The notes: generated by a model not told the origin, from the letters alone. Shown: positions 29,241-39,784, counted from the first letter of the stretch. The stretch: 64,000 bases of DNA from Ruegeria atlantica (GCF_013033965.1 NZ_WQFE01000002.1:431384-495383), one strand, 5' to 3'. Program-made: numbers and translations.

Positions 29241-29558
29241 ATGATGGAGATTTCGCCAAGGAAAATCGCTCAGGTCGCGATGATGGGGCGCGAGTTGGAT
29301 CGCGCCGAGGGCGAATTGCGCGCCTTCATCGACCGGATGAGCGAGGACGAGCAGGCTGAACTGGTAGCTGTCATGTGGGTCGGGCGTGAAAGCTTTTTCG
29401 CCGAAGATTTGCCCGAGGCCATCGCGACTGCCAAGTCCGAAGCCTCGACCCCTTGCGCGGATTACCTGATCGGAACGCCGCACCTGTCGGATCACCTTGA
29501 GAACGGCTTGGACGCGCTGGGTATTTCGGCCGAGGATGTTGAAAACGACCTGATGTAA
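29241..29558 (+). CDS. DUF3775 protein
   Basis: 105-residue acidic cytoplasmic protein. The pattern ISPRKIAQVAMMGRELDRAEGE, then DEQAELVAVMWVGRES and CADYLIGTPHLSDHLENGLDAL, is typical of DUF3775, a conserved alphaproteobacterial family of unknown role. GAGGAGCTGG lies a few bases before the ATG at 29241. It has no close neighbour on the same strand that suggests a function; the 137 bp after it hold nothing I recognise. Confidence 0.75.
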   Translation: MMEISPRKIAQVAMMGRELDRAEGELRAFIDRMSEDEQAELVAVMWVGRESFFAEDLPEAIATAKSEASTPCADYLIGTPHLSDHLENGLDALGISAEDVENDLM

Positions 29559-29695
29559 GTGCACTGGCTGCGCGCAGCCGGCCCAGATCACAAATTGCAA
29601 GATGTTCGCCGCGCACCCGGTTTTCGGATACCATGACTAGGAAATCCGAGAGCAAACCCATTCAGGTTGGGGTGTCGGGAAACGGATCATGACCC

Positions 29696-30243
29696 GTGTG
29701 GCGCGTCTTGCAAATGGTTGCAGTACTCGCGTTTTGCCTGGGCTTTGGGTCTCGGCCCGCCCAATCCTGCGGCGTCTGCATCGAGCTTCCGGAGTATTCA
29801 CTGGCGGATCACATTTCTTTCCGCGCACGTGATTGTGTTGGCCGCACCATCGTCAGAAACCCCTTCAGGTTCTCTCCAGTTTCGATCGTGCAGGGCACAC
29901 CGGAACAGGTCGAGGCTTTGCCCGAAATACCCTTTCTGGTCGACAGCGTCACGCCTTTCGTGCGGATCCGAACACAACGGTATCAATGGTCTACAGCGCA
30001 GGGTATCGGGACAAGGTCGACCGGGGTCTGTCGAGCGGCTGGATCAATGGGTTCCTGATGACACCGGATCGGAATCGTTTCCTTGAGATTTTGCGTGCAA
30101 GTGGGAGGGGTTGGGCCAGTGGCGTAACAGACCGTGCGGCGCAGGTTGCCTTCTACAGCGACGATCTCGCGCACGAAGGTCGCATGCTGCGCAACGTGGC
30201 ATTTATCGAAATCCACCGCGCACCGTATAGGTTTGTGATCTAA
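29696..30243 (+). pseudogene. Secreted small protein, apparently frameshifted
   Basis: The first part reads from 29696 with a signal peptide (MWRVLQMVAVLAFCLGFG), then QSCGVCIELPEYSLADHISF and IPFLVDSVTPFV. Near 29960-29990 the coding signal moves to another frame, which continues DPNTTVSMVYSAGYRDKVDR and ends at 30243 with AFIEIHRAPYRFVI. Read together they give one secreted protein of about 180 residues with a CGVC motif near the N-terminus. No family recognised. Either the gene is broken or one base is wrong in the sequence. Confidence 0.5.
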
Positions 30244-30647
30244 CTGACCGATGCCCTGCCAACCGCACAATTGTTGCAGGATTTACGCAATCCCAATCGT
30301 CTGGCCCCCGCACCGGCGCTCATCCGATTGTTGGGACTTCAGTCGGACCTGAGGCAGGGAACGCGTAAGGTTTGCGTATCAAATGCGCCTCGCAGCAGAG
30401 GCCTAAATATGTACGAATGGGGGCTGGCGGGGAACTCAGTGGATGGTGATAGGGCGATTCCGAAAATCGAAAACTCGCTGCAGCGGCGTCGCTTACGGTT
30501 CATAATAGTAGACTGGCGCGGATAAGACGTGGCTTTCACCAAGAAAATGTATCCGTGATAGCACCGACGTAATCCGTTTCAGAAAAATAACGAGCTTGAT
30601 CAAAATCGCCTTGTATCTGGTCGACAGGCAAGGATATACCGGCCAGC
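30244..30647. other. Intergenic stretch without a recognised gene
   Basis: 404 bp between the frameshifted secreted gene and tRNA-Ser. One open frame (30271-30525, plus) has no signal, motif or good ribosome site, and I do not consider it a gene. The last 150 bp are AT-richer and should hold the tRNA promoter. Confidence 0.6.
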
Positions 30648-30737
30648 GGAGACGTGGCCGAGTGGTCGAAGGCGCTCCCCTGCTAAGGGAGTAGGCCCGG
30701 AAGGGTCTCGAGGGTTCGAATCCCTTCGTCTCCGCCA
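30648..30737 (+). tRNA. tRNA-Ser (anticodon GCT)
   Basis: The acceptor arms GGAGACG (30648-30654) and CGTCTCC pair, followed by discriminator G and an encoded CCA (30735-30737). The anticodon stem CTCCC/GGGAG encloses the loop CTGCTAA with anticodon GCT, which reads AGC/AGU. A long variable arm typical of type II tRNAs and a standard T arm (GGTTCGAATCC) are present. Six T follow a few bases after the CCA. Confidence 0.96.
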
Positions 30738-30807
30738 CTTTTTTCCGAGATGGCTGTAATCGCGAAGTCGACGCCGTCCGTCGCGCTTTCCACTTTTCGC
30801 AACGCAG

Positions 30808-31701
30808 TCAGAGGCTCATCTCCAGTCGAGCGTCCGGGAAGCGGTTCAGGACAGTTGTCATATCTCCTTTGGGAAGAGCGCAAAGGGCGGTTGAAAGACC
30901 GTCGGCAAGAGCTGCGGTTTTGGCTGAGACCGACAAAACCCGATGCTCTGGAGATTGGCCTTTCGGGCTGAGAATATGTCCGTACCTGTCCGTTAACATC
31001 AGATCCGCGTTGTCCGAAGTAGCTACGGCTCGGTCACGCAGCGCGATACGCTTTATGAGCCGCCGTTTCGGGCCGACAAGACCGACCTGCCAGTCCTGCT
31101 TGTCATAACGCCGTCCCAGGGCGGCAATTTCGCCCATGTCTACCAGCACATCTGTCAGACCTTGTGACTTAAGCAGGTCGGCAATTCGATCCGTGATCGC
31201 CCCTTGGGCAATGCCGTTTAGTGTTAGTGCCGATTGCCCGGGGTAGGGCAAGCGGATGATGTCCCTGCCAACCGAGACCCGGGTCCACCCAACGGTCTTT
31301 CTGGCCGCCGCAACGTCGCCACTAGTGGCCAATGCTATCCAGAGAGACTGTATTGTCGGGTCGAAAGCTCCGTCGGAATTCTCGTGCAAAACCGAGCAAA
31401 GGCTGAGCAGGTTCAACAATTCGGGGGCCGGATGCGTCAGAGATCCATCTCGGTTCAAACGAGAAAGTTGGGAATTCGGGCGGTAGAGGCTGAAGATGTC
31501 CTCCAGACGCGTCACTTCGGCTTCGACGGCGGCAAATATCGGGCGAGCTTGCGCGTCTGACAACCCGACCAAATGCATGCTCGCTGGTGCGCCTAATGCA
31601 GAACCCCGCCACCGGGCTGGTGTCACCGGTGCGGCGATTGCCGGGCAGGCCGCGCTTGCAGCTGAGATGGTCAGGAAACGGCGGCGGGACAGAAGGGTCA
31701 T
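30808..31701 (-). CDS. nosX: NosX, ApbE-family FAD:protein FMN transferase
   Basis: Attaches FMN covalently to the Thr of NosR in the periplasm. 297 residues with a twin-arginine signal (SRRRFLTISAAS). ApbE features include GAPASMHLVGL at the start of the fold, FSLYRPNSQLSRLNRDG, DGAFDPTIQSLW, the LNGIAQGAITDRIADLL helix and DVLVDMGEIAALG. It is the last gene of the nos operon and overlaps nosL by four bases. The target Thr is present in the NosR encoded upstream. Confidence 0.92.
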   Translation of the reverse strand: MTLLSRRRFLTISAASAACPAIAAPVTPARWRGSALGAPASMHLVGLSDAQARPIFAAVEAEVTRLEDIFSLYRPNSQLSRLNRDGSLTHPAPELLNLLSLCSVLHENSDGAFDPTIQSLWIALATSGDVAAARKTVGWTRVSVGRDIIRLPYPGQSALTLNGIAQGAITDRIADLLKSQGLTDVLVDMGEIAALGRRYDKQDWQVGLVGPKRRLIKRIALRDRAVATSDNADLMLTDRYGHILSPKGQSPEHRVLSVSAKTAALADGLSTALCALPKGDMTTVLNRFPDARLEMSL

Positions 31702-32213
31702 GCGGGTGTCTCCAGTAGCAGGTCCAGGTCGACGGGGCCCAGCACTTCGGTGTCAGGGATGTCAGACAGAGGCAGGGCTGCACCGCCATATTGGTCAATG
31801 AAGGATGCGGCATCGTTCGGGTCGGAAAATGGCACCACCTCGCGCGCGCCCATTCCGCCCGCGACGTCCGAGCCGACCACAAAGGTGGCACTGTCGGCGT
31901 CGATCCAATTCGAGATACCGGGCTGGCGCCAATTGGGCGCGACGCTCATGTCGCTGACATAGACTGCCGTGATTTCGGCATCCCGCTCTGGGCTTTTCAG
32001 GTAGGCCACCATGTCGCGCACCTGCGCAAAGAACAGCGGCGTGGGGTAGCCTTCCAGATGGATCTGCCCCTTGGGTCCGCCATGTTCGGCGATGTTCATC
32101 TGACAGAAATAGCTTAGCGCATCGGGCGTCAGATCGACCGGGTCGGGAGCAACGGCCACCTCCTCTTTGCAGGCGGTCAGAGCAACCAGCGCGATGAGGC
32201 ACAGACGTTTCAC
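31698..32213 (-). CDS. nosL: NosL copper chaperone lipoprotein
   Basis: 171-residue lipoprotein that delivers Cu(I) to apo-NosZ. The signal ends with a lipobox (VALTACKEE, Cys15). The family's metal-binding segment is present as LSYFCQMNIAEHGGPKGQI, with the C-x-M pair. The C-terminal part includes SNWIDADSATFVVGSDVAGG. It lies between nosY and nosX with four-base overlaps on both sides. Confidence 0.92.
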   Translation of the reverse strand: MKRLCLIALVALTACKEEVAVAPDPVDLTPDALSYFCQMNIAEHGGPKGQIHLEGYPTPLFFAQVRDMVAYLKSPERDAEITAVYVSDMSVAPNWRQPGISNWIDADSATFVVGSDVAGGMGAREVVPFSDPNDAASFIDQYGGAALPLSDIPDTEVLGPVDLDLLLETPA

Positions 32214-33031
32214 GGCTCGACCCTCCGAAATGCGGCCCGGGCAAGGGCAAAGCCGATCACCGGCCAGATCAACAGCGACGCAGGCGCAGCCCAGACGGGC
32301 AGGGCCTGTGCGGCACCGGTCATGCCGGACGCCATCGCGACACCTTCAGTCGCGGCGATGTTCCAAAGTCGAAATGCGTCGGCCGGGTTGGCTACCATCA
32401 CCCACGGAAAGACGGATTGAGTGAAGGTGCCGCCCTTGTCCATGACGACAGCCCCCAACAGGCCCAGATCATAGAGGACGACAAAAACCAGCCAGAGCCC
32501 GGCCGACAGACCTGCTGCCGCCGTAGCGCCCCTCGCCAAAGCAGACAGCAGGTATCCCAGCGCCAGAAACACAGCGCCCAGCAGGATGGATGTGAGGATG
32601 AGGCGGACCAAAGCCATAAGGCTTTCCGGCCCAGCGCCACCGAACCAAGCAGCGACCGCACCCGCAGTGCCGAAACCGACGGTCATGGCAAAGGCCAATG
32701 CCGCCAGGTGGGCGGTGAATTTGCCCAGCAGGATTTCCCCGCGACCAGCGGGATAGGACAGCAGTAGCGACAGACTACCGCGGTCCACGTCTCCTGCGAT
32801 GGCGTCGAATGCGATCATCAGTGCCAGTAGGGGCGCAAGATAGACCGACAGCGTGGTCATCGACGCGACCGAGACGGTCAGCATATCGACCCCTAGCGTG
32901 CCGGTCGGTGCGCTGCCCGCAAAGGTCAGCGCCAAGGCGAACAAAACCATGATCAAGGTAGCCATCAACAGCCAGCGGTTCCGGCGCAGGATCAACACTT
33001 CAGTTCGGGTAATGGCGAGGAAGCGGGTCAT
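32210..33031 (-). CDS. nosY: NosY, ABC transporter permease for NosZ maturation
   Basis: 273-residue integral membrane protein of the ABC-2 type with about six helices (LLMATLIMVLFALALTFAGS near the start, PASLLIWPVIGFALARAAF at the end). The conserved element FDAIAGDVDRGSLSLLLSYP is typical of NosY. With NosF it forms the ATP-driven complex that works with NosD to assemble the copper sites of NosZ. Overlaps nosF by one base and nosL by four. Confidence 0.92.
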   Translation of the reverse strand: MTRFLAITRTEVLILRRNRWLLMATLIMVLFALALTFAGSAPTGTLGVDMLTVSVASMTTLSVYLAPLLALMIAFDAIAGDVDRGSLSLLLSYPAGRGEILLGKFTAHLAALAFAMTVGFGTAGAVAAWFGGAGPESLMALVRLILTSILLGAVFLALGYLLSALARGATAAAGLSAGLWLVFVVLYDLGLLGAVVMDKGGTFTQSVFPWVMVANPADAFRLWNIAATEGVAMASGMTGAAQALPVWAAPASLLIWPVIGFALARAAFRRVEP

Positions 33032-33921
33032 TACAAATCCTCTTGTGCATAGTGGCGATAGAGGTCCTCCAGCTTGGGCGGCGTCATTTCCACATCCGCC
33101 ACCGCGTCGCCCATACCGGCGATGTGGCGCAGGGCCTCCATCTTGTCTTCGGGTGTGCAGAGCAACTCGACGGATGCGCCATTTATCCGGTTGCCGCCTA
33201 GCTCGGCGGCCAGGGCGTCAGGGTTGGCACTGGCACGTACCCTCAGGCGGATTGGCAGACCGGCCAACGCCGACAGGTTGGTCAGCGTGTCATCGGCGAC
33301 CATCCGGCCCTTGCGCATGATGGCAATGCGGTCGGTGCGGGCCTCGACCTCGGTCAAAGCGTGCGAGGCGATCAGGACGGCGGTACCCTGTGCGGCCAAC
33401 TCGTCGATGATGGCGTAAAGATCCTGCCGAGAAATTGGGTCCAAGCCCGATGTCGGTTCATCCAACAGGGCCACTTTTGGCTGACCCAGTAGCACCTGGG
33501 CAAGACCCAGACGTTGCCGCATCCCTTTGGAATAGGTGCCGATCCGTCGGTCTAATGCGTCACTCAGATCAACGCGCTCTAAGAGGCCGGGCACATCGGC
33601 TTTTGCGCCTGAAAGCTGCGCAAACAGGGTCAACTGCTCACGCCCGGTTAGCGCGGGATGAAACGAAACCGCCTCGGGCAGGTACGCCGTCTCGCGCCGC
33701 GCCTGCGCGCTGCCGGGGGTGGCGTCTCCGACCCGGATAGCTCCGTCCTGGATCGGTGTCAGACCGAGGATGGATTTGATCAGGGTCGACTTGCCCGCGC
33801 CGTTATGGCCCAGCAGCGCGACGCGCTGACCGGGGGCAAGTGACAGGTTGATATCGTCAAGAACGCGGGTTTTCCCTCGGTCCTTGCTGACATGGTCGAT
33901 AATTAGGGCCTTATCCGTCAT
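33031..33921 (-). CDS. nosF: NosF, ABC transporter ATPase for NosZ maturation
   Basis: 296 residues with Walker A GHNGAGKSTL, signature YSKGMRQRLGLAQ (YSKGM replacing LSGGQ, usual in NosF), Walker B VALLDEPTSGLDP and switch His LIASHALTEVE. It powers the NosDFY complex. The start ATG at 33921 lies inside the end of nosD (11-base overlap). Confidence 0.93.
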   Translation of the reverse strand: MTDKALIIDHVSKDRGKTRVLDDINLSLAPGQRVALLGHNGAGKSTLIKSILGLTPIQDGAIRVGDATPGSAQARRETAYLPEAVSFHPALTGREQLTLFAQLSGAKADVPGLLERVDLSDALDRRIGTYSKGMRQRLGLAQVLLGQPKVALLDEPTSGLDPISRQDLYAIIDELAAQGTAVLIASHALTEVEARTDRIAIMRKGRMVADDTLTNLSALAGLPIRLRVRASANPDALAAELGGNRINGASVELLCTPEDKMEALRHIAGMGDAVADVEMTPPKLEDLYRHYAQEDL

Positions 33922-35167
33922 GAGGCACCTTTTTCATTGCTGGGGGTTCAGGGGCTTGCATCAGGGGATTGCTGTCCATCACGCCGCCCGGCAGCAGGGC
34001 CGGGAACGCGGATTGCGACCAGCGCACCAGCTGCACGGCGGGGGAGCCGAGCAGAAGTTTGGCTGCGGGTTGGGTCCACAGCACATGGTCCATAGAGTCA
34101 TTGGGGCGATAGGGGGCATCGGCAATGCCGTTGCCATCCACGTCGTAGGCGACGAAATCGGACCAGTAATTGCCGCGCCCATCCTCGGACCACTCGACCC
34201 ATTTGGTCGAGACGTATTTCACCTGTGTCCGGTTCCCGATGAATGAATTGCCAACGATGCGGTTGCGTTCGCTTCCGGCAGTAAAGTGGATGCCGATTCC
34301 GCATCCCTGGAACCAGTTGTCGGTGAATTCGTTTTTGTTCGAGTTATAGAGGAAGGTGCATTTTTCCTTGGCACCTTTCACCACATTGCCGGTGATGGTG
34401 CTTTTGTTGGCGTAGTTCAGCATTACGCCATGTTCGCGGTCACCAATCGAGACATTGTTGGCCACGGTCACATTGGTCGTGAACATCACCGCATAGCCCA
34501 GATCGTTACCGATCGAGACATTGTCACTGACCACCGAATTGTCCGCATACATATAATGCACCGCAAAGCGCAGATCGCGGAACAGGTTGCCGGTGAAGGT
34601 GTTCTTCTTGGACGAGTTCACAAAGATCCCGTCACGGCCATAGCGGATGTCGTTGTCTTCAACCCGCGCACCCGGCGCGTTCCAGACATAGACACCGTTG
34701 CCGCGGTCGTTCATCCGCCGGTCCTGACGGCCCTCGATCCGGTTGCCACGCACAATGCTTTCCTTGGCCCCGTGAATGTCGACGCCATAGAGATTACCCA
34801 GCAGCACGTTGTCTTCGACAACCGGCGCTTTGGCCGTTTTGGTCAGTTGGATACCGCTGTCGATCCCGTCATGGCTTGAGCCTGATCCGATCACGGTCAG
34901 CCCGCGTACGGTCACGCCCGGCCCGGTCACAGTGATAACACTGCCTTTGCCTTGTCCGTCGATGGTGGCCTGGCCCAACCCGTCAATGGTGACGGGCCGG
35001 TCCAGAACCAGGGTTTCGGTATAGATACCGGGGCTCAGGCGGAGGGTGTCCCCATCCGCCGCCTGTGCCAGTGTTTCATTGATGGCCCCCGCCCGGTTGG
35101 GCACATCCCAGTCCGCCGCCCAAAGGGGCGAGCCGAGCAGGAGCGGTATGAGCAGGGACCAACGCAT
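33911..35167 (-). CDS. nosD: NosD, periplasmic copper-site assembly protein
   Basis: 418 residues, Sec signal (MRWSLLIPLLLGSPLWA), then a long right-handed parallel beta-helix made of repeats such as VEDNDIRYGRDGIFVNSSKK and ADNSVVSDNVSIGNDLGYAV. NosD bridges NosL and apo-NosZ on the periplasmic face of NosFY. The length is normal. It starts three bases after the nosZ stop. Confidence 0.93.
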   Translation of the reverse strand: MRWSLLIPLLLGSPLWAADWDVPNRAGAINETLAQAADGDTLRLSPGIYTETLVLDRPVTIDGLGQATIDGQGKGSVITVTGPGVTVRGLTVIGSGSSHDGIDSGIQLTKTAKAPVVEDNVLLGNLYGVDIHGAKESIVRGNRIEGRQDRRMNDRGNGVYVWNAPGARVEDNDIRYGRDGIFVNSSKKNTFTGNLFRDLRFAVHYMYADNSVVSDNVSIGNDLGYAVMFTTNVTVANNVSIGDREHGVMLNYANKSTITGNVVKGAKEKCTFLYNSNKNEFTDNWFQGCGIGIHFTAGSERNRIVGNSFIGNRTQVKYVSTKWVEWSEDGRGNYWSDFVAYDVDGNGIADAPYRPNDSMDHVLWTQPAAKLLLGSPAVQLVRWSQSAFPALLPGGVMDSNPLMQAPEPPAMKKVPHDG

Positions 35168-35170
35168 AAG

Positions 35171-37078
35171 TTATGCTCCCTGAGGTTCGACCAGCATCCG
35201 GCCGCGCATCTCCATGTGCAGCGCGTGGCAGAACCACTGGCAGTAGAACCAGTGCACGCCCGGACGGTCTGCGGTGAAGGTGACCGAAGCGGTTGCCATC
35301 GGTGCGACTTCCATCGCGATGCCGTAGTTGCCCAGGCAGAAGCCGTGGGTCACGTCGTCCACGTCATCAAGGTTGGTGATGTAAACCGTCACCTCGTCAC
35401 CCTGTTTGACGGTGAACTTCTCAAGGCTGAAGGTCGGAGCCTGCGAGGTCATGTAGACCCGCACCTTGTTCCCGTCCCGGATGGGCTCTTCGGCGCCTTC
35501 TTCCAGATCGATGCCATCAGCTTCGGCCTGTTTGCGGGCGTCTTCCCATGTGACGTCGTTGCGGTCCCAGACGTTGACCGGGTTGACGATGTCGGCGCGC
35601 ACGATGATCGAGTCATGCGGCTCGGCAAAGGTTGGGCCGTCGTGAACCACTTTCATCTCGTTGGACGAGATGTCGATCAACTGCTCGTTTTCAGGCTTCA
35701 ACGGGCCTACATTCAGGAAGCGGTCTTTCGAGAACTTGTTCATCGAAATCAGCCACTTGCCATCGGCCTCTTTGGTTTCGCCCATGGAGGTCGAGTTGTG
35801 ACCCGGCTGATAGTGAACGTCGACCTTCGAGATGATCGGGTCCACATCGACACCGCCGTAGGCCTCGATTGCCTTTTCGATGTTCCACTTCACGATCTGG
35901 CTGTCCAAGAACAGCGTGGTGAACGCGTTGCCCTGACCGTCATAGGCTGTGTGAAGCGGGCCAAGACCCAGTTGCGGCTCACCCACGATGCACGACCGCG
36001 GATCGGCATCGCTTTCGAACAGGGCGTCCAGCTTGGTCACATCCATGATCGATACGGTGGGCGACAGCTTACCGTTGATGCAGACATGCTTGCCGTCAGG
36101 CGCGGTGTTGATGCCGTGCGGCGAGTTCGGGATCGGGATGTAGCGGGTGTATTTCTTGTTCTGCCCCTTACGTCCGTCCAGAACCTTGACGCCTTTCAGC
36201 TCCTGATAGTCGCCGGCTTCGATCCCTTTTTCGATTTCCGCGAGGTTGAAAACCACTACGTGGTCCAGCTCGTTCTCGGTCATCTCGGCCAGGTTCATAC
36301 CCATTTCCGAGTTGTACGAGGTCGAGTAAGCGTATTTACCCTGATAGTCGCAGTCGGTGTTGTCGAGGTTACCCGACACGATCACCTGCCACGCCACTTC
36401 CATGGTGTCACCGTCCAGCGCGGTGAAGATGTTCACGTATTGCGACGGATCGTCCAGCACGCTGCCATCATTGACCAGCGGAGTTTCATCTTCACCATTG
36501 GCAAAGACATAGCCGGTGCGCGGGAATTTCTGCGGTCGCAGACCGTGGATCGCCTTGGCGTTCGGGATCTCGGTGATCTTGTCGCATTTCATGACGTCAC
36601 AGCGCACACGAGCGACACGGGTGTTGGCCTTGTCGTTCATGAACAGGTAGCGGCCATCGTAGGTGCCATCGGTGAACGACATATGCGGGTGGTGCAGGTC
36701 GCCGTTGTCATAGGTGTTCATGCCACGCTTGGCGAGAAACTCTTTGGTCTCCGGCAGCAGGCCGTCAGTCATGATCTTCAGCGATTCATTGGTCTGACCC
36801 CAGCCTGTGGCCGAGCAGCGGTTGAACACAGGCACCCGCATCAGCTCGCGCATGGACGGGAAGCCCAGGATGCGCAATTCGCCGGTCTGACCCGAGGACC
36901 AGAAGCCGTAGTATTCGTCCAACTCACCGGGCTGCAGATTGGCATTGGCTGCGGCGCTGGCCTGTTTCGCGGTCATCAGGGTCGAGCCGAGACCGGTCCC
37001 GGCCAGCACGGCGCCGGTGGCGGTCGCCCCCAGCATCCCGCGGCGTGTGATGTTCAGTTTGTTTTCATTGTCCGACAT
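35171..37078 (-). CDS. nosZ: Nitrous-oxide reductase, Tat-dependent clade I
   Basis: Reduces N2O to N2 in the periplasm at a CuZ cluster, fed by CuA. 635 residues. A twin-arginine signal ([20 protein letters not shown]) marks clade I. The propeller domain contains the His ligands of CuZ (for example [16 protein letters not shown] and [13 protein letters not shown]), and the C-terminal cupredoxin domain has the CuA motif [17 protein letters not shown] (Cys-x3-Cys-x3-His-x2-Met). A strong ribosome site GGAGG precedes the ATG by eight bases. It sits between nosR and nosD. Confidence 0.98.
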   Translation of the reverse strand: MSDNENKLNITRRGMLGATATGAVLAGTGLGSTLMTAKQASAAANANLQPGELDEYYGFWSSGQTGELRILGFPSMRELMRVPVFNRCSATGWGQTNESLKIMTDGLLPETKEFLAKRGMNTYDNGDLHHPHMSFTDGTYDGRYLFMNDKANTRVARVRCDVMKCDKITEIPNAKAIHGLRPQKFPRTGYVFANGEDETPLVNDGSVLDDPSQYVNIFTALDGDTMEVAWQVIVSGNLDNTDCDYQGKYAYSTSYNSEMGMNLAEMTENELDHVVVFNLAEIEKGIEAGDYQELKGVKVLDGRKGQNKKYTRYIPIPNSPHGINTAPDGKHVCINGKLSPTVSIMDVTKLDALFESDADPRSCIVGEPQLGLGPLHTAYDGQGNAFTTLFLDSQIVKWNIEKAIEAYGGVDVDPIISKVDVHYQPGHNSTSMGETKEADGKWLISMNKFSKDRFLNVGPLKPENEQLIDISSNEMKVVHDGPTFAEPHDSIIVRADIVNPVNVWDRNDVTWEDARKQAEADGIDLEEGAEEPIRDGNKVRVYMTSQAPTFSLEKFTVKQGDEVTVYITNLDDVDDVTHGFCLGNYGIAMEVAPMATASVTFTADRPGVHWFYCQWFCHALHMEMRGRMLVEPQGA

Positions 37079-37094
37079 GATCGTTCCTCCTTTT

Positions 37095-39272
37095 TTAGGA
37101 AACGGATTGCGGTTTGGCGTTCGGATGGTTCGCCGGTGGTTGCCCGAGGGGGGTCTTGGGATTGACCGACCCTGTCTTGGCCCGCCGTTTCAGTTGGCGG
37201 ATAACGACGGGACATTTGTCCTCGGACTGGTAGAGCACCTGACAATGCAGGCAGGTGACGCACTCGTTCGGATTGATCTCACCGGTGGGGTGGATCGCCT
37301 GAACGGGGCATTCGTTGGCGCAGGTCTGACAGGGGGTGCCGCACTCTTTGTAGCGGCGCAGCCAGTCGAACATGCGGATACGGGCGGGGATCGCCAGCGC
37401 TCCGCCCAGCGGGCAGAGGTAGCGGCAATAGAACCGTTCGATGAACAGCCCGATCCCCAGCAGGGTCAGCGCAAAGACCACGAAGGGCCAGTCGCGCATG
37501 AATTTCAGAATGATCGCGGTCTTGAAGGGCTCGATCTCGGCATAGGTCTCAGCCAGCGGGATCGAGACAAAGCTGAGCCCGAAGAGTCCGAGGAAGATCA
37601 TGTATTTCGCCGGCCACAGGCGTTCGTTCAGTCCCCATGGCAGCGTCCATTGTGGCACTTTCAGCGCGCGCGCGATCTTGTTGGTCAATTCCTGCAGCGC
37701 ACCAAACGGGCACAGCCAGCCGCAATAGGCCCCGCGTCCCCAGAACAGTAGAGCAGCGGCCACGGCAAACCACTGGATGAAGACCAGCGGGTCCAGCAGG
37801 AAGGCGTCCCAGCTAAATCCGGTCCGCAGGCTTCCGGCCAGAGCCATCAGGTTCACGACGCTCAGCTGCGCGTTGGCGTACCAACCGATGAAGAACAGGG
37901 TCATGGTCAGGTATCCGATGCGGAACCAGTAGAAGACCCGTGCGTTCATCGTCGCGTGGAACTGGAAGAAGAAGGTCGCCGTCAGGACCAGCAGCATGAC
38001 GCCAAGGACGCCGATCTCGACGGTGCGGTCCTTCCAGATACGCTTCCACAAGGCGGCCTTGGCGGCGGCTTCGCCGGTGGCGTCATCCACAACGGCAGGG
38101 GCCGCAACCGGCAGAAGGTACTGTTCCGGCAGTTTATAGCCCAGGTCGAAGGTCAGGAATGTCTTTTCCACTGCGCCCACGGCCCGTTGCACCAGCAATT
38201 GCAGGCGGAACGGCTCGGCCGGATCAAACTCGGCCTCGGCGGGGATCTTGAAAATATCCAGCTCGGTGAAGCTGGGTGCATCTTGGGCTGCAACCTTGCC
38301 CAGACGCTCTTGCTGCTTGTCGAAGAACCGAACGGAGTTGTCACCCTGGATCAGCTGAATGCGATCAAAAATGCCGCCGCGGACATAGCCCGACCCCTTA
38401 AAGCTGTAGGCCCCGCGACCCAGCACCAGAATGGCCTGTTCGCCTTCGTCCAGCCACTCTGTCAGATTCTGATACTCGGCCTCGCCCAACAGGGACTTGC
38501 CGATCGAAGGAACCGAGACCAGCGCCACATGCATATCGATGAACGTGTCATCCGGCTCACCCGGTTCCGGGCGTTTGATGGCGCGTTGGTCGCCTGTGGC
38601 CTCAAAGGCCGCGTTGACCTGACCAACATCCAGCGTCAGGCGCCGGATCGAGCCGTCGCCGGACAAGGTGGTCCAGTCATATACGGCGTCCTGTGCCATA
38701 TCGACTTCGCGTTTCGGCCCGTCTGCCTGTAGCGGAGACAACCCGCCCAGCCCCAGCGCCCGCGCAACTTTGATGCCGCCGCGCACGAGGCTGTCATCGA
38801 TCACCATGATCGTGACCGTCGCGCCGGAGATAATGTCGAGGTCATGCCCCTCGCCCCCGGTCTCGGCTTCGACCTTCAGGTCCAGCCCGGCATAGCCTTC
38901 GGTCAACTCGACCATGCGCGAGTTTGGGATACCGATCAGGACGATGGGCTCCGAGTGTTTGACCAGTTTCACACCGGTCAGAACCGCATCGTCGTCGATG
39001 GCGGCCACCACATGGATAGGTTTACCCGAATAACCGGTTGTGCCGACGAAATCGGATGTAAGGAAAGCCCAGGCGACAGTCTCGCCACCTTTCAGAACCG
39101 GGGCAACGGGCACGTCATCGCGCACCGGGCCAAAGGTATCGGCACCGGGAACCAGATCGGTGGGCGGGATATCGGGCAGGAAGCTGGCGAGGCTGTCGGC
39201 ACGGGCGCTGATCGCCATCAGGCAGGACAGGGTAAGGGCCAGCAGGAAATGGATTGCGCGACTTACGACCAC
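37095..39272 (-). CDS. nosR: NosR, membrane flavo-iron-sulfur protein for N2O respiration
   Basis: Passes electrons to NosZ and is needed for its expression. 725 residues starting at GTG 39272, which has GGAGG six bases upstream. It has a signal peptide, a periplasmic FMN-binding domain with the flavinylation site [13 protein letters not shown], six membrane helices with CX3CP motifs ([22 protein letters not shown]), and two 4Fe-4S clusters near the C-terminus ([25 protein letters not shown]). It overlaps the preceding Cys-rich gene by ten bases. Translation could not begin much further upstream without entering that gene. Confidence 0.95.
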   Translation of the reverse strand: MVVSRAIHFLLALTLSCLMAISARADSLASFLPDIPPTDLVPGADTFGPVRDDVPVAPVLKGGETVAWAFLTSDFVGTTGYSGKPIHVVAAIDDDAVLTGVKLVKHSEPIVLIGIPNSRMVELTEGYAGLDLKVEAETGGEGHDLDIISGATVTIMVIDDSLVRGGIKVARALGLGGLSPLQADGPKREVDMAQDAVYDWTTLSGDGSIRRLTLDVGQVNAAFEATGDQRAIKRPEPGEPDDTFIDMHVALVSVPSIGKSLLGEAEYQNLTEWLDEGEQAILVLGRGAYSFKGSGYVRGGIFDRIQLIQGDNSVRFFDKQQERLGKVAAQDAPSFTELDIFKIPAEAEFDPAEPFRLQLLVQRAVGAVEKTFLTFDLGYKLPEQYLLPVAAPAVVDDATGEAAAKAALWKRIWKDRTVEIGVLGVMLLVLTATFFFQFHATMNARVFYWFRIGYLTMTLFFIGWYANAQLSVVNLMALAGSLRTGFSWDAFLLDPLVFIQWFAVAAALLFWGRGAYCGWLCPFGALQELTNKIARALKVPQWTLPWGLNERLWPAKYMIFLGLFGLSFVSIPLAETYAEIEPFKTAIILKFMRDWPFVVFALTLLGIGLFIERFYCRYLCPLGGALAIPARIRMFDWLRRYKECGTPCQTCANECPVQAIHPTGEINPNECVTCLHCQVLYQSEDKCPVVIRQLKRRAKTGSVNPKTPLGQPPANHPNAKPQSVS

Positions 39273-39727
39273 AGCGCACCTCCGGATACTTGGATTGACG
39301 CTATGGACGCGCGCAGGGCGCGTTCTGTTATGATTTTGAGCCCGCGCGGAGGACCTCGGGTTTCGGGCCACAATCGTTTCGAGCCGTAGACCTGAACCAG
39401 TTCGCAATACGAACGGTGCGCAGTGCGAACAGTGCGGTCCCGCGTCAGGACGGGCAGATCGGGCAGCGGCGCTGCAGTCGTGACCGCGCATAATGCGCAG
39501 TCGGCGCATTTTGGGCAGGGCGCAGTTGGGTCTCGGTCTTCCTCCTCAAAGTCAACCTCTACCCAAACCGCGCCCGCCTCCGAGCAGATCTCCACCCACA
39601 TGCTTTGTCCGGGACTCGCCAGCGCCGGGCCAAGCAATTGCAACAACAGAAGGAGGATACCCGCCAACGCACATGTCGCGCGCAATGCGCGAACAGGGAG
39701 ATTGTGCAAAGGGCTAAGGGCGGGCAT
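39263..39727 (-). CDS. Cys-rich exported protein before nosR (DUF2946-like)
   Basis: 154 residues with a hydrophobic signal or anchor (ALAGILLLLLQLLGPALA, about 18-37). The next part, EICSEAGAVWVEVD, an acidic stretch and CPKCADCALCAV, resembles DUF2946 proteins. Here the cluster is four Cys in C-x2-C-x2-C-x2-C spacing and could bind a metal. The C-terminal 60 residues are basic and unconserved. It overlaps nosR by ten bases and follows an FNR-like box by 58 bp, so it is probably the first gene of the nos operon. A copper-related role is a guess. Confidence 0.6.
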   Translation of the reverse strand: MPALSPLHNLPVRALRATCALAGILLLLLQLLGPALASPGQSMWVEICSEAGAVWVEVDFEEEDRDPTAPCPKCADCALCAVTTAAPLPDLPVLTRDRTVRTAHRSYCELVQVYGSKRLWPETRGPPRGLKIITERALRASIASIQVSGGALWS

Positions 39728-39784
39728 TGAGAATCCAACTCGGAAGTCTTTCCTAAGTCGTAGGGGATTCTGTCGTAGTGATAC

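Noticed and set aside
30271..30525. Possible 84-codon gene before tRNA-Ser
   Set aside because: No conserved features, weak ribosome site, composition unlike neighbouring genes.
34952..37165. Very long open frame (737 codons, plus strand) opposite nosZ and nosD
   Set aside because: It is the mirror of well-supported genes. GC-rich third positions keep antisense frames open; the product has no domain, signal or ribosome site.
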